Under the pieces are notes generated by a model. The model searched no databases, had not been told where the DNA came from, and saw nothing but the letters and a program-made list of their open reading frames with translations. Shown in pieces: positions 24,463 to 32,994 of a stretch of 64,000 nucleotides of DNA. The first letter of the stretch is position 1; every line of letters begins with the position of its first letter. Source of the DNA: Armatimonadota bacterium (GTDB lineage: Bacteria; Armatimonadota; UBA10988). The DNA lies in contig JACRKZ010000068.1 in NCBI GenBank assembly GCA_016235455.1, forward strand, positions 1-64,000, written 5' to 3'. Both the position numbers and the translations under genes were made by a program.

Positions 24463-25061
24463 ACGAGTTCGACATCGATGCCCGGCAGCTGCGGGTCGAC
24501 CGCGAGCAGGCCGAGCGCCACCGCCGCAGCCGGCTGATCGCGGGCCTGCTCCGCCAACTCCTGTTCGTGCTGGCGCTGTTCGCCATCATCCTGCTGCGCG
24601 TCTTCGTCATCCGCCCCGTCGAGGTGCAGCAGAACAGCATGGCGCCGACGCTGGCCGAGGGCGACCGCCTGCTGGTCAACACCTGGTCCACCCGCGCCGG
24701 CCTGCCGCCGCGCGGCACGGTGATCGTGCTGCAGAAGCCCCAAAGCGATGTCTTGGTTGTCAAACGCGTGATAGGCGTCGGGGGTGATAAACTGCGTCTC
24801 ACGCCCTACGGGGTGTGGCGCAACGGCAAACTGGTGGCCGAGCCGTACGTCAAGCCGTGGGATTACCTGCCGCTGAGCCTCACGGTGCCGGACGGGCAGG
24901 TCTTCGTGCTGGGCGACAATCGACCCCAGAGCGAAGACAGCCGCGACTTCGGCCCAGTGCCCGCGGCGAGCATTCTCGGCACGGCCGTCTATCGGTTCTG
25001 GCCGTGGCCCAAGCGCGGCCGATTGGCCGGACCGTCGACCGAGCCTGGGGCTCGGCCCTGA
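24459..25061 (+). CDS. lepB: Signal peptidase I
   Basis: The 200-residue product starts at ATG 24459, overlapping rsmB by four bases. One membrane span, LLFVLALFAIILLRVFV (about 34-50), is followed by the catalytic Ser60 in QQNSMAPTL and Lys102 in VVKRVIGVGGD. The box GDNRPQSEDSRDFGPV is typical of the family. It cleaves Sec and Tat signal peptides at the outer face of the membrane and would process the many secreted proteins seen here. One anchor and this length fit the short bacterial type. Confidence 0.94.
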   Translation: MNEFDIDARQLRVDREQAERHRRSRLIAGLLRQLLFVLALFAIILLRVFVIRPVEVQQNSMAPTLAEGDRLLVNTWSTRAGLPPRGTVIVLQKPQSDVLVVKRVIGVGGDKLRLTPYGVWRNGKLVAEPYVKPWDYLPLSLTVPDGQVFVLGDNRPQSEDSRDFGPVPAASILGTAVYRFWPWPKRGRLAGPSTEPGARP

Positions 25062-25083
25062 GAGCGTGGAGAAGCAGAGCACG

Positions 25084-25497
25084 ATGACACTCGCAATGTT
25101 CGGGACCTTGCTGATCGCCCTGGCCTTGGGCACGGCCGGCAACACGTTTATGAAGATGGGCCTCAACCGCCACGGGCAGATCGAGAGCATCGCCTCCCTG
25201 TTCGGCGCGCTCATGCAGCTGCGCATCATCATCGGGCTGGGCTTCTTCGTGGTCAGCAGCATGTTGTACCTGACCGTCATGTCCAAGATGCCGCTGAGCG
25301 TGCTCTACCCGATGGTCGCCCTCAACTACATCTTCGTGACCATTTCGGCCCGCTACTTCCTGGGCGAGCCGGTCAACGCCATGCGCGTCGTGGGCCTGTC
25401 GGTCATCGTGGCGGGTGTGGTCCTGGTCGGCTTGAGCCAGCAGTCGAAGCCGGCCGGCAACGGCACGGCCATGCCGCAGGTGGGCGAGCACGTCTAG
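25084..25497 (+). CDS. Four-helix SMR/EamA-like membrane transporter
   Basis: The 137-residue product is taken to start at ATG 25084; GTG 25066 is an alternative. Four hydrophobic helices are visible (FGTLLIALALGTAGNTFMK, IIIGLGFFVVSSMLYLTV, LYPMVALNYIFVTISARYF, VVGLSVIVAGVVLVGLS). The fold and the GTAGNTFMK plus YPMVALNYI motifs match the small multidrug resistance/ArnE-ArnF group. It could move lipid-linked sugars or small cations across the inner membrane. The downstream multi-spanning protein looks like a GT-C glycosyltransferase, which favours a lipid-sugar flippase role. Confidence 0.75.
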   Translation: MTLAMFGTLLIALALGTAGNTFMKMGLNRHGQIESIASLFGALMQLRIIIGLGFFVVSSMLYLTVMSKMPLSVLYPMVALNYIFVTISARYFLGEPVNAMRVVGLSVIVAGVVLVGLSQQSKPAGNGTAMPQVGEHV

Positions 25498-25509
25498 GTG
25501 GAGGGGCCC

Positions 25510-27357
25510 ATGGCAGAGCCGCCGGTCGAGACCCCCTCGCCCGACCCGGTCGACGCGCCGGACGTGCCCGCGCCGACAGCGCGCCCGTCGTTCTCGCGGC
25601 GCGAGCTGTCCTGGGCGCTAGGCTTCGCCGTGGCCATAGCCGTGCTGACCAGCCTGCCCTACCTGTGGGCGCTGATCACCCAGAAGTACGGCTATCAGTA
25701 TCTGGGGTTCGTCTACAACCCCGACGAGCCCAACGTGCACCTGTCCTGGATCCGCCAGGCCCAGGAAGGTGCGCTGTTCTTCCGCAACGAGTTCACCTCG
25801 GAGCCGCATGTCGGCCGCTTCTTCAACCTGTTCATGCTGGCGCTGGGCCGGCTGGCGGCGTTGGCGCACACCACTCCGTATGCGGTCTGGGCGGCCGCGC
25901 GCGTGGTGGCGGCCATCGCTCTGTGCCTGGCCATCTACGCCGCCATGGTCCCGTTGACGCGCAGCGTGCGCTTGCGGCGGCAAGGGGTCGTGCTGGTCGC
26001 CCTGTCGGCCGGACTCGGCTGGCTGGTCGTGGCCTGGGGGCTGGGCATCGACGCGGTGGACGTCGAGCCCAACCGCGTCATGCCCGAAGCCATCACCTTC
26101 CTCTCGCTCTACCTCAACCCGCTGTTCACCAGCTCCATGCTGCTGCTGCTCGGCGCCATGCTGCTGGGCGCCGACGCGTTGCGGCGTGAACGCTGGCTAC
26201 CAGCGGTCGGCGCGGGCCTGCTCGGGCTGCTGCTGGCCAATGTGCACACCTACGACGTCATCCCGCTGTGCCTCGTGCTGACCGCCTGGCTGATCGACCT
26301 GAGCGTGCGCGACGGCTGGCGCTGGCGCCGGTTCGGGCTGCTGGTCGTTGTCCTGGCGCTGCTGGGGCCGGCGGTGGTCTATCAGGCTCATCTCATCCAC
26401 GGCGACCCGCTGTATGCCGCCAAGGCCAACACCGTCACCGCCACGCCGCCACTGCTGGCCATGTTGCTCAGCTACGGGCTGCTGCTGCCGCTGGCCGTGG
26501 TCGGCGCACGGCGCACGCTGCGCATGCGCCTGGAGGCCGGCCGCTTCCTGTGTTACTGGGCGGTCCTGCACTTTGCCTGCATCTATCTGCCGGCCACGCT
26601 CTTCCCCTTCCAGCGGAAGATGATTGAGGGCTTCCATCTGCCGCTAGCGCTGCTGGCCACGCTCGGCGTGCGCCAGACGGCGCGCTGGCTGGCCCACGGC
26701 GTGGCCTGGCAGGCGACCGCGCCGCAAATGCGCAAGTATGGCCGGGCCTGGCCGGTGCTGGCCGACATGGCGGCACGCCGCCTGGCCTGGCAGAAGCCGC
26801 TGACCACGCTGATCCTCGCCGCGCTCATGCCGTCCAACCTGCTGTTCGTGCTGAGCACGCTGGACAACGTGCGCACCAACAACCAGGAGAAGATCAGCGT
26901 GCTCATGCCGCCCTTCTCCCTGCCGCAGACAGACCTCGCGGCGCTGGCCTGGCTGAAGCGCAATAGCGAGCGTGACAGCGTGGTGCTGTGCATGCCGCTG
27001 GTGGGCAACTACGTGCCGGCGCTCATCGGCCGCACGGTCTATGTCGGCCACTGGGCGGAGACCATCAACTACGGCACCAAGCTCAACGAGTTCGCCGCGT
27101 TCATGAAGGGCGACGGCAGCGCCGACGACAAGACCGCCTGGCTGCGTGAGAACCGCATCGCCTATCTGTTCATGGGCACCTACGAGACCGCTTGGACCGA
27201 CGGCCAGCACCCGCAGTTGCCCGTGCTGGAGCGCGTGTACCCGCCCGAAGGCAAGCTCGCCGCGCTGGAACTGCCGCCGGTGCAGATCTTCCGCGTCAAG
27301 CCCACGGAAGAGGCCAAGCCGCCGGCCGAAGCTACTTCACCTCGTCCCAACCCTTGA
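25510..27357 (+). CDS. Polytopic membrane protein, probable GT-C-type glycosyltransferase
   Basis: The 615-residue product is taken to start at ATG 25510 with GGAGG five bases upstream; GTG 25498 is possible. After a Pro-rich cytoplasmic head it has about ten membrane helices. An acidic pair in the first outer loop (FVYNPDEPNVHLSWIRQA) is placed as in GT-C enzymes that use polyprenyl-phosphate sugars. The last 170 residues form a soluble domain (VVLCMPLVGNYVPALIGRTVYVG). It would transfer a sugar to a lipid, glycan or protein at the membrane. The 3' end overlaps the convergent gene by 26 bases. The family is not certain. Confidence 0.65.
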   Translation: MAEPPVETPSPDPVDAPDVPAPTARPSFSRRELSWALGFAVAIAVLTSLPYLWALITQKYGYQYLGFVYNPDEPNVHLSWIRQAQEGALFFRNEFTSEPHVGRFFNLFMLALGRLAALAHTTPYAVWAAARVVAAIALCLAIYAAMVPLTRSVRLRRQGVVLVALSAGLGWLVVAWGLGIDAVDVEPNRVMPEAITFLSLYLNPLFTSSMLLLLGAMLLGADALRRERWLPAVGAGLLGLLLANVHTYDVIPLCLVLTAWLIDLSVRDGWRWRRFGLLVVVLALLGPAVVYQAHLIHGDPLYAAKANTVTATPPLLAMLLSYGLLLPLAVVGARRTLRMRLEAGRFLCYWAVLHFACIYLPATLFPFQRKMIEGFHLPLALLATLGVRQTARWLAHGVAWQATAPQMRKYGRAWPVLADMAARRLAWQKPLTTLILAALMPSNLLFVLSTLDNVRTNNQEKISVLMPPFSLPQTDLAALAWLKRNSERDSVVLCMPLVGNYVPALIGRTVYVGHWAETINYGTKLNEFAAFMKGDGSADDKTAWLRENRIAYLFMGTYETAWTDGQHPQLPVLERVYPPEGKLAALELPPVQIFRVKPTEEAKPPAEATSPRPNP

Positions 27358-29407
27358 TGCCGATGATCGGGAGCGCAAAGGCTGTGGCCTCGGCTTCCTG
27401 GGGAGTATCCAGCGCCTGGTAGACATACCAGATGGGCTTGCGGCCGCTGGGGTCGCCCGGCTCATCGGGGAACTTGCGCAGCCCGATACGCAGGCCGCCC
27501 TCGCCGCGGTTGTCCACCCAGTTGTGATAGTCGAAGGCCTCGATGCTGGGCAGCCGCCGGAGTTTGGCCCAGGTGTAGGCCATGCCCGCCGCCTGAGCCG
27601 CCAACTCCTTCTCGCTGTAGTCGCGCGAGTTGAGGCCCTGCTCGGTGAGGTGGACAGTGCGCGGCCGGCCGTGATAGAGCGCCCGTGGCTGACGCATCCA
27701 GGCATCCAGCACGTCCATGTTCTTGAAGGTGATCTTGGGCGTGTCGAAATCGGAGCGCACCTGCGTATCGGCCCAGACGCGCGGCTCGAACAGGTTCTGC
27801 GGGTAGGGATGATGGGCCAGCGCCCACTCGAAGTCGCCCTCGACGGCACATTGGGTGAGCAGGCAGTCAAGCAGGTCGCGGCCCGGATGGCAGCGCGGAT
27901 CCTGCTTCATCGTCCAGTGATGCTCCAGCGACACGAAGACCTTGGCGCCCGCGTCGTACTGCCGCGCGACGAGCCAAGCACAGCGCAGCGACCGCTGATA
28001 GAGGTCCATGTATTGCACGTCGGTCTTCTCGCCGGCGTTGGTCCAGATCCAGCCGGCATTGACCTCGTTGTGCAGGATCCAGTGGTGCACACGACCGTGG
28101 CCGCCCGCGGGGTCGCTGTAGCGCCGAGCCAGGTAGTCCAGCCCCGCGCAGTACGCCTCGACTCCCGCCTGGCTGGTCACGTCGGGCATGACGAAGATGC
28201 CCGCCGGATCGGCGTCGGGATGCGTCAGCAGGCGGCTGTAGCTGCCCGCCGGCGATGCGCCCGGCTGGCCGATGAGCACAATGACTGAGGTGATGACGCC
28301 GTGCTCGGCCAAGGCGCGGAAGGTGCGGTCGAAGCTGGCGATCTGGGAGTCGTGCGCGTACCAGGTGCGGCCGGCATACTCAAACGGCGACCAGCCCGCG
28401 GCCGGCGTGGTGGAGAAGAGCGAGTTGAGCACGAGGTTGACCGTGGCGTAGCTGATGCCCAGGTCGACCAGGTCGCTCCGCGGGCGCTCCAAGCCAAAGC
28501 CGCCCAACCCCTTGCGGCCGCTCGCCTTGGGCACGGGCAGGTCCCAGCGTGCCTGCACCTGGTCGGCATAGTGCGCGCTGGAGAGCAGTTGCCACGGCGC
28601 AGCATCTCCTTGGCGCGCGACTGCCCAGCGGCTGAGCAGGCGGTCGCGGGCGCCGTCGAGGCGCGGCACGCGCACGACGAACCGCCCAGCGGCGTCGGCG
28701 ACGATGGGATGCGGCCCGAGGAAGGCGGCCGGCTGGTCGGTGTCGACCCACATGGGCACTTCGACCAGGCTCGCGCCTTGCGCTCCGGCCAGCTCGCCGA
28801 CGACGAGGATGGCGTTGGCGTCGGCCCGCACGCTCGTCACCCGGGCCGGATACTCATGCCGCAGGTAGTCGCGTAGCCAGGCGTCGTTGCGCGCCAGCAG
28901 GTCCAGTCGGGCCTGGCGCTGCGCCGCCAACTCCTGCTCGCGGTCCGTCGGCGGGCGCAGCCTTGGGCTGCGCAGTTGGAGGGTACGGCCCGGCTGGTTG
29001 CCGAAGTCGAGGCGCAGGCTGCCGACCTGGCCACCGAGTTTGGTCAGCACCGGCGACAGGTCGAGCGCATGGCGCGACCAGCCCTCGCTACGCGACAGGC
29101 CGGGCCCCTTGACGCTGTTGGCCTCGCTCAGCGGCGGCTGGCAGAAGACCTGGAAGGCATCGGTGCCGGTGGCCGAGAAGAAGTCGAAGGCCAGCATAAA
29201 CGTGGCCCGCGGGTCGACCGGCGCGGTGAGCGGCGCGGTGAAGACATACGGGTCACCGCCGGTGGTGCGGATCTCCCAGCCGCCGTCGGGCAGCGGCGTG
29301 AGCTCGAGGTCGTGCGCGTTGGCCGCGACGAGAGTCAGCGGCACGGGGTTCTGCGCCATGGTCGCGCCTCCCAAGACCAAGCCCAGGCAGAGGGCGAGCA
29401 AGCGCAT
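27332..29407 (-). CDS. Secreted TIM-barrel glycosidase-like protein (DUF5722-like)
   Basis: The 691-residue product starts at ATG 29407 with a signal peptide (MRLLALCLGLVLGGATMAQ). An N-terminal beta-sandwich of about 160 residues precedes a barrel domain. In the barrel, VHHWILHNEVNAGWIW has a glutamate after Asn, as in the acid/base site of clan GH-A glycosidases, and TVHLTEQGLNSRDYSEKE has a second glutamate at the nucleophile position. The GVITSVIVLIGQPG, DLYQRSLRCAW and VFVSLEHHW stretches match what I remember of DUF5722 proteins. It is likely an exported glycan hydrolase. It is co-directional with the Tat-exported isomerase gene, with a palindrome between them. Confidence 0.7.
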   Translation of the reverse strand: MRLLALCLGLVLGGATMAQNPVPLTLVAANAHDLELTPLPDGGWEIRTTGGDPYVFTAPLTAPVDPRATFMLAFDFFSATGTDAFQVFCQPPLSEANSVKGPGLSRSEGWSRHALDLSPVLTKLGGQVGSLRLDFGNQPGRTLQLRSPRLRPPTDREQELAAQRQARLDLLARNDAWLRDYLRHEYPARVTSVRADANAILVVGELAGAQGASLVEVPMWVDTDQPAAFLGPHPIVADAAGRFVVRVPRLDGARDRLLSRWAVARQGDAAPWQLLSSAHYADQVQARWDLPVPKASGRKGLGGFGLERPRSDLVDLGISYATVNLVLNSLFSTTPAAGWSPFEYAGRTWYAHDSQIASFDRTFRALAEHGVITSVIVLIGQPGASPAGSYSRLLTHPDADPAGIFVMPDVTSQAGVEAYCAGLDYLARRYSDPAGGHGRVHHWILHNEVNAGWIWTNAGEKTDVQYMDLYQRSLRCAWLVARQYDAGAKVFVSLEHHWTMKQDPRCHPGRDLLDCLLTQCAVEGDFEWALAHHPYPQNLFEPRVWADTQVRSDFDTPKITFKNMDVLDAWMRQPRALYHGRPRTVHLTEQGLNSRDYSEKELAAQAAGMAYTWAKLRRLPSIEAFDYHNWVDNRGEGGLRIGLRKFPDEPGDPSGRKPIWYVYQALDTPQEAEATAFALPIIGIKGWDEVK

Positions 29408-29420
29408 GGCGATACCCCTA

Positions 29421-29449
29421 AGGGACCGCCAGCTTGGCTGGCGGTCCCT
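29421..29449. repeat. Perfect 13-bp inverted repeat, GGACCGCC type
   Basis: The arms AGGGACCGCCAGC (29421-29433) and its exact complement (29437-29449) are separated by TTG. It lies between two minus-strand genes for secreted sugar-active proteins. It shares GGACCGCCA/TGGCGGTCC with the palindrome at 4399-4426 but differs in the tip, as expected for a dispersed repeat family. Confidence 0.6.
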
Positions 29450-29460
29450 CGGCGGTTGAA

Positions 29461-30327
29461 CTACCAGATCTTCTTGAGACCGGCCAGCGAGATCTCCACG
29501 CACTCGAGCGGCGTCTTGCCGTCGGGATAGGACTCCTGCTCGATGGTGACCCACTGGGTGGCACCGGCTTCGCGGCAGGCCTTGAGGACCGCCACCCAGT
29601 CCACCGAGTCCTGGCCGATATAGGCCTTCTGCTCGGCCTTCTTGGGGCCGAAGACGGCGGGCTTGAAGTGGGTGATCAGCGTGCGGCCGGCGTACTTGCG
29701 GATCAGCGCGACCGGATCCTGGCCGGCGGAGGCGCTCCAGCCGCAGTCCTGCTGCAGGACGACGTCCTTGCTGGTGCGCTCGGCGAACAGCTCCCAGTAG
29801 GACTTGCCGGTCTCGGCGTCCTTGCTGAACTCGTGGGTGTGGTTGTGGTAGCCGCACCACATGCCCAGCGGCTTGAGCTTGGCAGCCGTCTCGGTGAAGA
29901 AGTCGGCCAGGGCCTTGCTCTTGTCGGGGCTGGCGAAGTCGCCATCGCCGGGGACCATGAGCAGCTTGCAGCCGATGGTCTGATGGAAATCAACGGTGCG
30001 CTGGAAGGCATCACCCCGGAACGAGCCGGTACCGATGTGCGTGCCGGCGGCCTTCAGGCCCAAGTCGTCGAGGCGCTTGCGCAGCTCGGTGGGCTTGCCG
30101 CCGTAGCTGTGGTAGCCGGCAAACTCGACGCCGGCAAAGCCCATCTTGGCGACCTTGTCGAGCGTGCCGTCAAAGTCCTTGCCGCAATCGTCGCGCACGC
30201 TGTAGAGCTGCAGCGAGATCTGCGGCGTGGCATCGGCGGCAAACGCGCGACGCCCGGCGGCCAACGCGGCGGCGGCCACGAGCGAACCGCCCACGAAGCC
30301 GCGGCGGGTTATGTTCTGGTCCAACAT
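29461..30327 (-). CDS. Tat-exported sugar phosphate isomerase/epimerase-like protein
   Basis: The 288-residue product starts at ATG 30327; an upstream GTG would only add six residues. The head ITRRGFVGGSLVAAAALAAG carries a twin-arginine export signal. The body is a xylose-isomerase-like TIM barrel: SLQLYSVRDD (about 40), FAGVEFAGYHSYGG, GMWCGYHNHTHEF with metal-binding His, and the late glutamate in VTIEQESYPDG. Such proteins, common in planctomycetes and relatives, act on free sugars or inositols in the periplasm. It is the upstream partner of the glycosidase-like gene. Confidence 0.87.
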   Translation of the reverse strand: MLDQNITRRGFVGGSLVAAAALAAGRRAFAADATPQISLQLYSVRDDCGKDFDGTLDKVAKMGFAGVEFAGYHSYGGKPTELRKRLDDLGLKAAGTHIGTGSFRGDAFQRTVDFHQTIGCKLLMVPGDGDFASPDKSKALADFFTETAAKLKPLGMWCGYHNHTHEFSKDAETGKSYWELFAERTSKDVVLQQDCGWSASAGQDPVALIRKYAGRTLITHFKPAVFGPKKAEQKAYIGQDSVDWVAVLKACREAGATQWVTIEQESYPDGKTPLECVEISLAGLKKIW

Positions 30328-30467
30328 GATTCTGGTGCTCCTCACTACCCAACAGGTACCTTAGCATAGACGCTTCACCGCGCGCGCGCGTTTCCCTTCC
30401 CGAGAGGAACAGGCCCGCGCGCGACCAATCGATACCCGACACGCATCCTGAGATGGAGGGAGCACCC

Positions 30468-30965
30468 ATGCCGACCACACTCGATAACCTGGCTGAGGCC
30501 TTCGCCGGCGAGAGCCAGGCCAACCGCAAGTACCTGGCTTTCGCCAAGAAGGCCGAGCAGGACGGCTTCGCCAACGTGGCCAAGCTGTTCCGCACCGCCG
30601 CCGAGGCCGAGACCATCCATGCCCTGGCGCACTTCGCCGCCATGGACGGCGTGGGCTCGACCCTGGACAACCTCAAAGCCGCGGTGGCCGGTGAGACCCA
30701 CGAAGCCACCGCCATGTACCCGCCGATGCTGGCCCAGGCCGAGGCCGAGGGACACCGGGGCAAGCGCATGTTTGAGATGGCCAGCAAGGCCGAGGCCGTC
30801 CACGCCGAGCTGTACAAGGCCGCCCTGGCCGCCGTCGAGGCCGGCGTCGACCTGGAGGCCGCCGAGATCTACCTGTGCCCGGTCTGCGGCCACATCGAGA
30901 TCGGCGTGGCGCCCGAGGCCTGCCCCATCTGCGGCGCCAAGGCCAGCCGGTTCGTCACCGTCTGA
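30468..30965 (+). CDS. Rubrerythrin
   Basis: The 165-residue product starts at ATG 30468 with GGAGGG nine bases upstream. The four-helix diiron domain shows FAGESQANRKYLAFA and AAEAETIHALAHF with two E-x2-H-type ligand sets (second set MASKAEAVHAELYK). A C-terminal rubredoxin-like knuckle, CPVCGH...CPICGA, binds one iron. It reduces hydrogen peroxide in the cytoplasm and is typical of anaerobes and microaerophiles. It stands alone with its own ribosome site. Confidence 0.94.
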   Translation: MPTTLDNLAEAFAGESQANRKYLAFAKKAEQDGFANVAKLFRTAAEAETIHALAHFAAMDGVGSTLDNLKAAVAGETHEATAMYPPMLAQAEAEGHRGKRMFEMASKAEAVHAELYKAALAAVEAGVDLEAAEIYLCPVCGHIEIGVAPEACPICGAKASRFVTV

Positions 30966-30988
30966 GCAGCGCCGATTAGGAGCCACCG

Positions 30989-31757
30989 ATGTCCTCCGTG
31001 ACGCGCTGGTGGTGGTTGGTCGCGGGTGCCCTGGCGGCGCCCGCGACCGCCGATCCGGCGCGCGCCTTCGCCGCTGACACGGCAGAGTCGGCGCGCGCCT
31101 GGCAGACGGAATCGCGTCGCCAACTGGCGCGGGCCCTGGCCCTGGACGACCTGCTGGCGACCAACGTGCCGGTGGACGCCAAGGAGGTCTCGCGCACGCA
31201 CTGGCCCAAGTATGAGCGGCTCGAGATCGAGTTCCAGAGCACCCCGACTCGGCGCATCAAGGCCATCGTCACGCTGCCCCGGGCGCCGCTGGTGGCCCGG
31301 CAGCCCGCCGTGGTCTGTATCCACGGCCACGGCGGCAACCGCGGCATCGTCTACGACACTGAGAGCCAGTACCGCGGCTTCGCCCACGTGCTGGCCGGCG
31401 CGGGCTATGTGACCGTCGCCACCGAGGTCGGCCAGCACCAGGTCTACGAGGCCGGCCGCACCCTCATGGGCGAGCGGCTGTGGGACGTGCGCCGCTGCGT
31501 GGACTACCTGCTCAGCCGAGCCGATGTCGACCACCGGCGCATCGGCTGTGCCGGCCTGTCGCTCGGCGGCGAGATGGCGCTGTGGCTGGGCGCCATGGAT
31601 GAGCGCGTGGCCGCCACGGTCAGCTCGGGCTTCCTGACCACCGTGGCCAACCTGCGCGACGGTCACTGCCCCTGCTGGGACTTCCCCGGCCTGACCGAGA
31701 ACTACGACTTCTCCGACATCTACTCGCTCATCGCCGCGGCATCTCGCCGCCGACTGA
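30989..31757 (+). pseudogene. Truncated secreted alpha/beta hydrolase (acetyl-esterase-like)
   Basis: The gene starts at ATG 30989 with GGAG upstream and a short export signal. It codes for an alpha/beta hydrolase with AVVCIHGHGGNRG (oxyanion loop) and CAGLSLGGEMALW (nucleophile Ser). After PCWDFPGLTENYDFSDIYSLIA, where relatives continue with PR and 60-70 more residues including the catalytic His, the sequence breaks. The original frame runs on meaninglessly into coaX. The next frame reads SPRHLAAD and stops at 31757. The Asp and His end of the triad is therefore missing. It is either decayed or mis-assembled. Confidence 0.7.
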
Positions 31758-31775
31758 GCCCGCGCGCCTCCGTGC

Positions 31776-31781
31776 TACAAT
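31776..31781 (+). promoter_or_regulatory. -10 box at the start of coaX
   Basis: TACAAT ends six bases before the coaX ATG, so transcription would begin at or next to the start codon and the message would be leaderless. The -35 match is weak (CTGAGC at 16 bases). Confidence 0.5.
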
Positions 31782-31787
31782 CTGGCC

Positions 31788-32516
31788 ATGCTTCTGGCCC
31801 TGGACATCGGCAACACGCGCACCAAACTCGGCTGGTTCGACGGCGCCGACCTGGCTGCGGCCGACCATCGGCCGACGGCGGACGAGCCGAGCCTGCCGGC
31901 GGATCGACCGGTCACCGAAGCGGTGCTGTCGGGCGTGGTGCCGACGGCGCTGGCCGCCTGGTCGGCCTGGCTTGGCGAGCGGGGCGTGCGCGTATGCCGC
32001 GTGGGCGACGATCTGGCCGTGCCGCTGACCGTCGACTACCACCCGCCCGAGTCACTTGGCGCCGACCGCCTGCTGGGCGCCCTGGCCGCGGCCCACCGCC
32101 ACGGCTCGCCGGTGCTCACCGCCGACTGCGGCACCGCCACCACGCTGAACGTCGTGGCCAACGGCGACGTCTTTGTCGGCGGTGCCATCTGCTGCGGGCT
32201 GGGCACGGCGCGCGATGCCCTGGCCAGGGAGGCGGCGCTGCTGCCGCGCATCGAGCTGGAGCCACCCGCGGGCGTGCTCGGCCGTGACACCGCGGCCTGC
32301 CTGCGCAGCGGCCTGGTGCTGGCCCATGCGGGCATGATCAGCTGGCTGGCCCAACGCCTGCGCGCCGAAGCCAATCTGCCCAGCGCCCCGCTGGTGGCTA
32401 CCGGCGGCCATGCGGCGGTGCTGGCGCGAGCGCTGCCGGGCGTGTTCGCCGAGGTCGACCCGCACCTCGTGCTGCGCGGGCTGGCCGCGACCTACTGGGA
32501 GAACGTCCATGCGTAA
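31788..32516 (+). CDS. coaX: Type III pantothenate kinase
   Basis: The 242-residue product starts at ATG 31788. The ATP site is LALDIGNTRTKLGWFDG (2-18). The pantothenate loop is SLGADRLLGALAA, and DCGTATTLNVV is the third conserved box. It phosphorylates pantothenate, the first step to coenzyme A, and type III enzymes need a monovalent cation and are not inhibited by CoA. panB and panD are 13 kb away in the same window. No Shine-Dalgarno sequence precedes the start, in line with a leaderless transcript. Confidence 0.94.
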   Translation: MLLALDIGNTRTKLGWFDGADLAAADHRPTADEPSLPADRPVTEAVLSGVVPTALAAWSAWLGERGVRVCRVGDDLAVPLTVDYHPPESLGADRLLGALAAAHRHGSPVLTADCGTATTLNVVANGDVFVGGAICCGLGTARDALAREAALLPRIELEPPAGVLGRDTAACLRSGLVLAHAGMISWLAQRLRAEANLPSAPLVATGGHAAVLARALPGVFAEVDPHLVLRGLAATYWENVHA

Positions 32517-32994
32517 GTCGGGACGTCGGGTCTCCGGCGCCGGGCGGGCCGTGGCCCTGACGGCGCTCGGGTTGCTGCTGGCCGCGCTGGCCCATCTGCC
32601 CGCGGCGGAGCCGGCCGAGCAGCCGGCGCTGGCCACGCTGCGCGCCTTCTGGGCCGCGCTTTCGGCCGGTGACGCGGCCGCCTTCGAGAGCACGGTGGAT
32701 CTGCCGCTGACGCTCCAGGATCTGAGCGACGCCGGCCAGCCGGGCGTGCGCCTCGTGGTGCGCCGCGAAGACTGGGACGGGTTCCGCCGGGCCTTCCCCG
32801 GGCAGCCCGAGGCCGGCCCCGCGCTGGCGCTGACCAACGTGCACGTGGAGCAGCTAGGCAAGGGGTTGTGCGTGGTCACCTACAACGTGGGGCCCACCGC
32901 CGAGCAGAGCAGCAAACACACCGCCACGCTGGTGGACCACGGCGGCTGGAAGGTGGTCTTCGCCACCTTGCCCGCGGACGACCCCCAGCCATGA
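32509..32994 (+). CDS. Secreted NTF2-like small protein
   Basis: The 161-residue product starts at ATG 32509, overlapping coaX by eight bases. A signal peptide (AVALTALGLLLAALAHLPA) is followed by ALATLRAFWAALSAGDAAAFE, the usual helix-first entrance of NTF2/SnoaL/DUF4440-type cone folds, and by beta strands ending in GGWKVVFATLP. No catalytic residues can be named. It is placed between coaX and dusB with overlaps on both sides, which suggests co-translation rather than a related function. Confidence 0.7.
   Translation: MRKSGRRVSGAGRAVALTALGLLLAALAHLPAAEPAEQPALATLRAFWAALSAGDAAAFESTVDLPLTLQDLSDAGQPGVRLVVRREDWDGFRRAFPGQPEAGPALALTNVHVEQLGKGLCVVTYNVGPTAEQSSKHTATLVDHGGWKVVFATLPADDPQP

Noticed and set aside
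30989..32287. Single esterase gene of 432 codons running through coaX
   Set aside because: The part after about residue 250 lies in the wrong frame of coaX, has no hydrolase sequence and is Arg/Gly-rich, so it is treated as read-through of a truncated gene.
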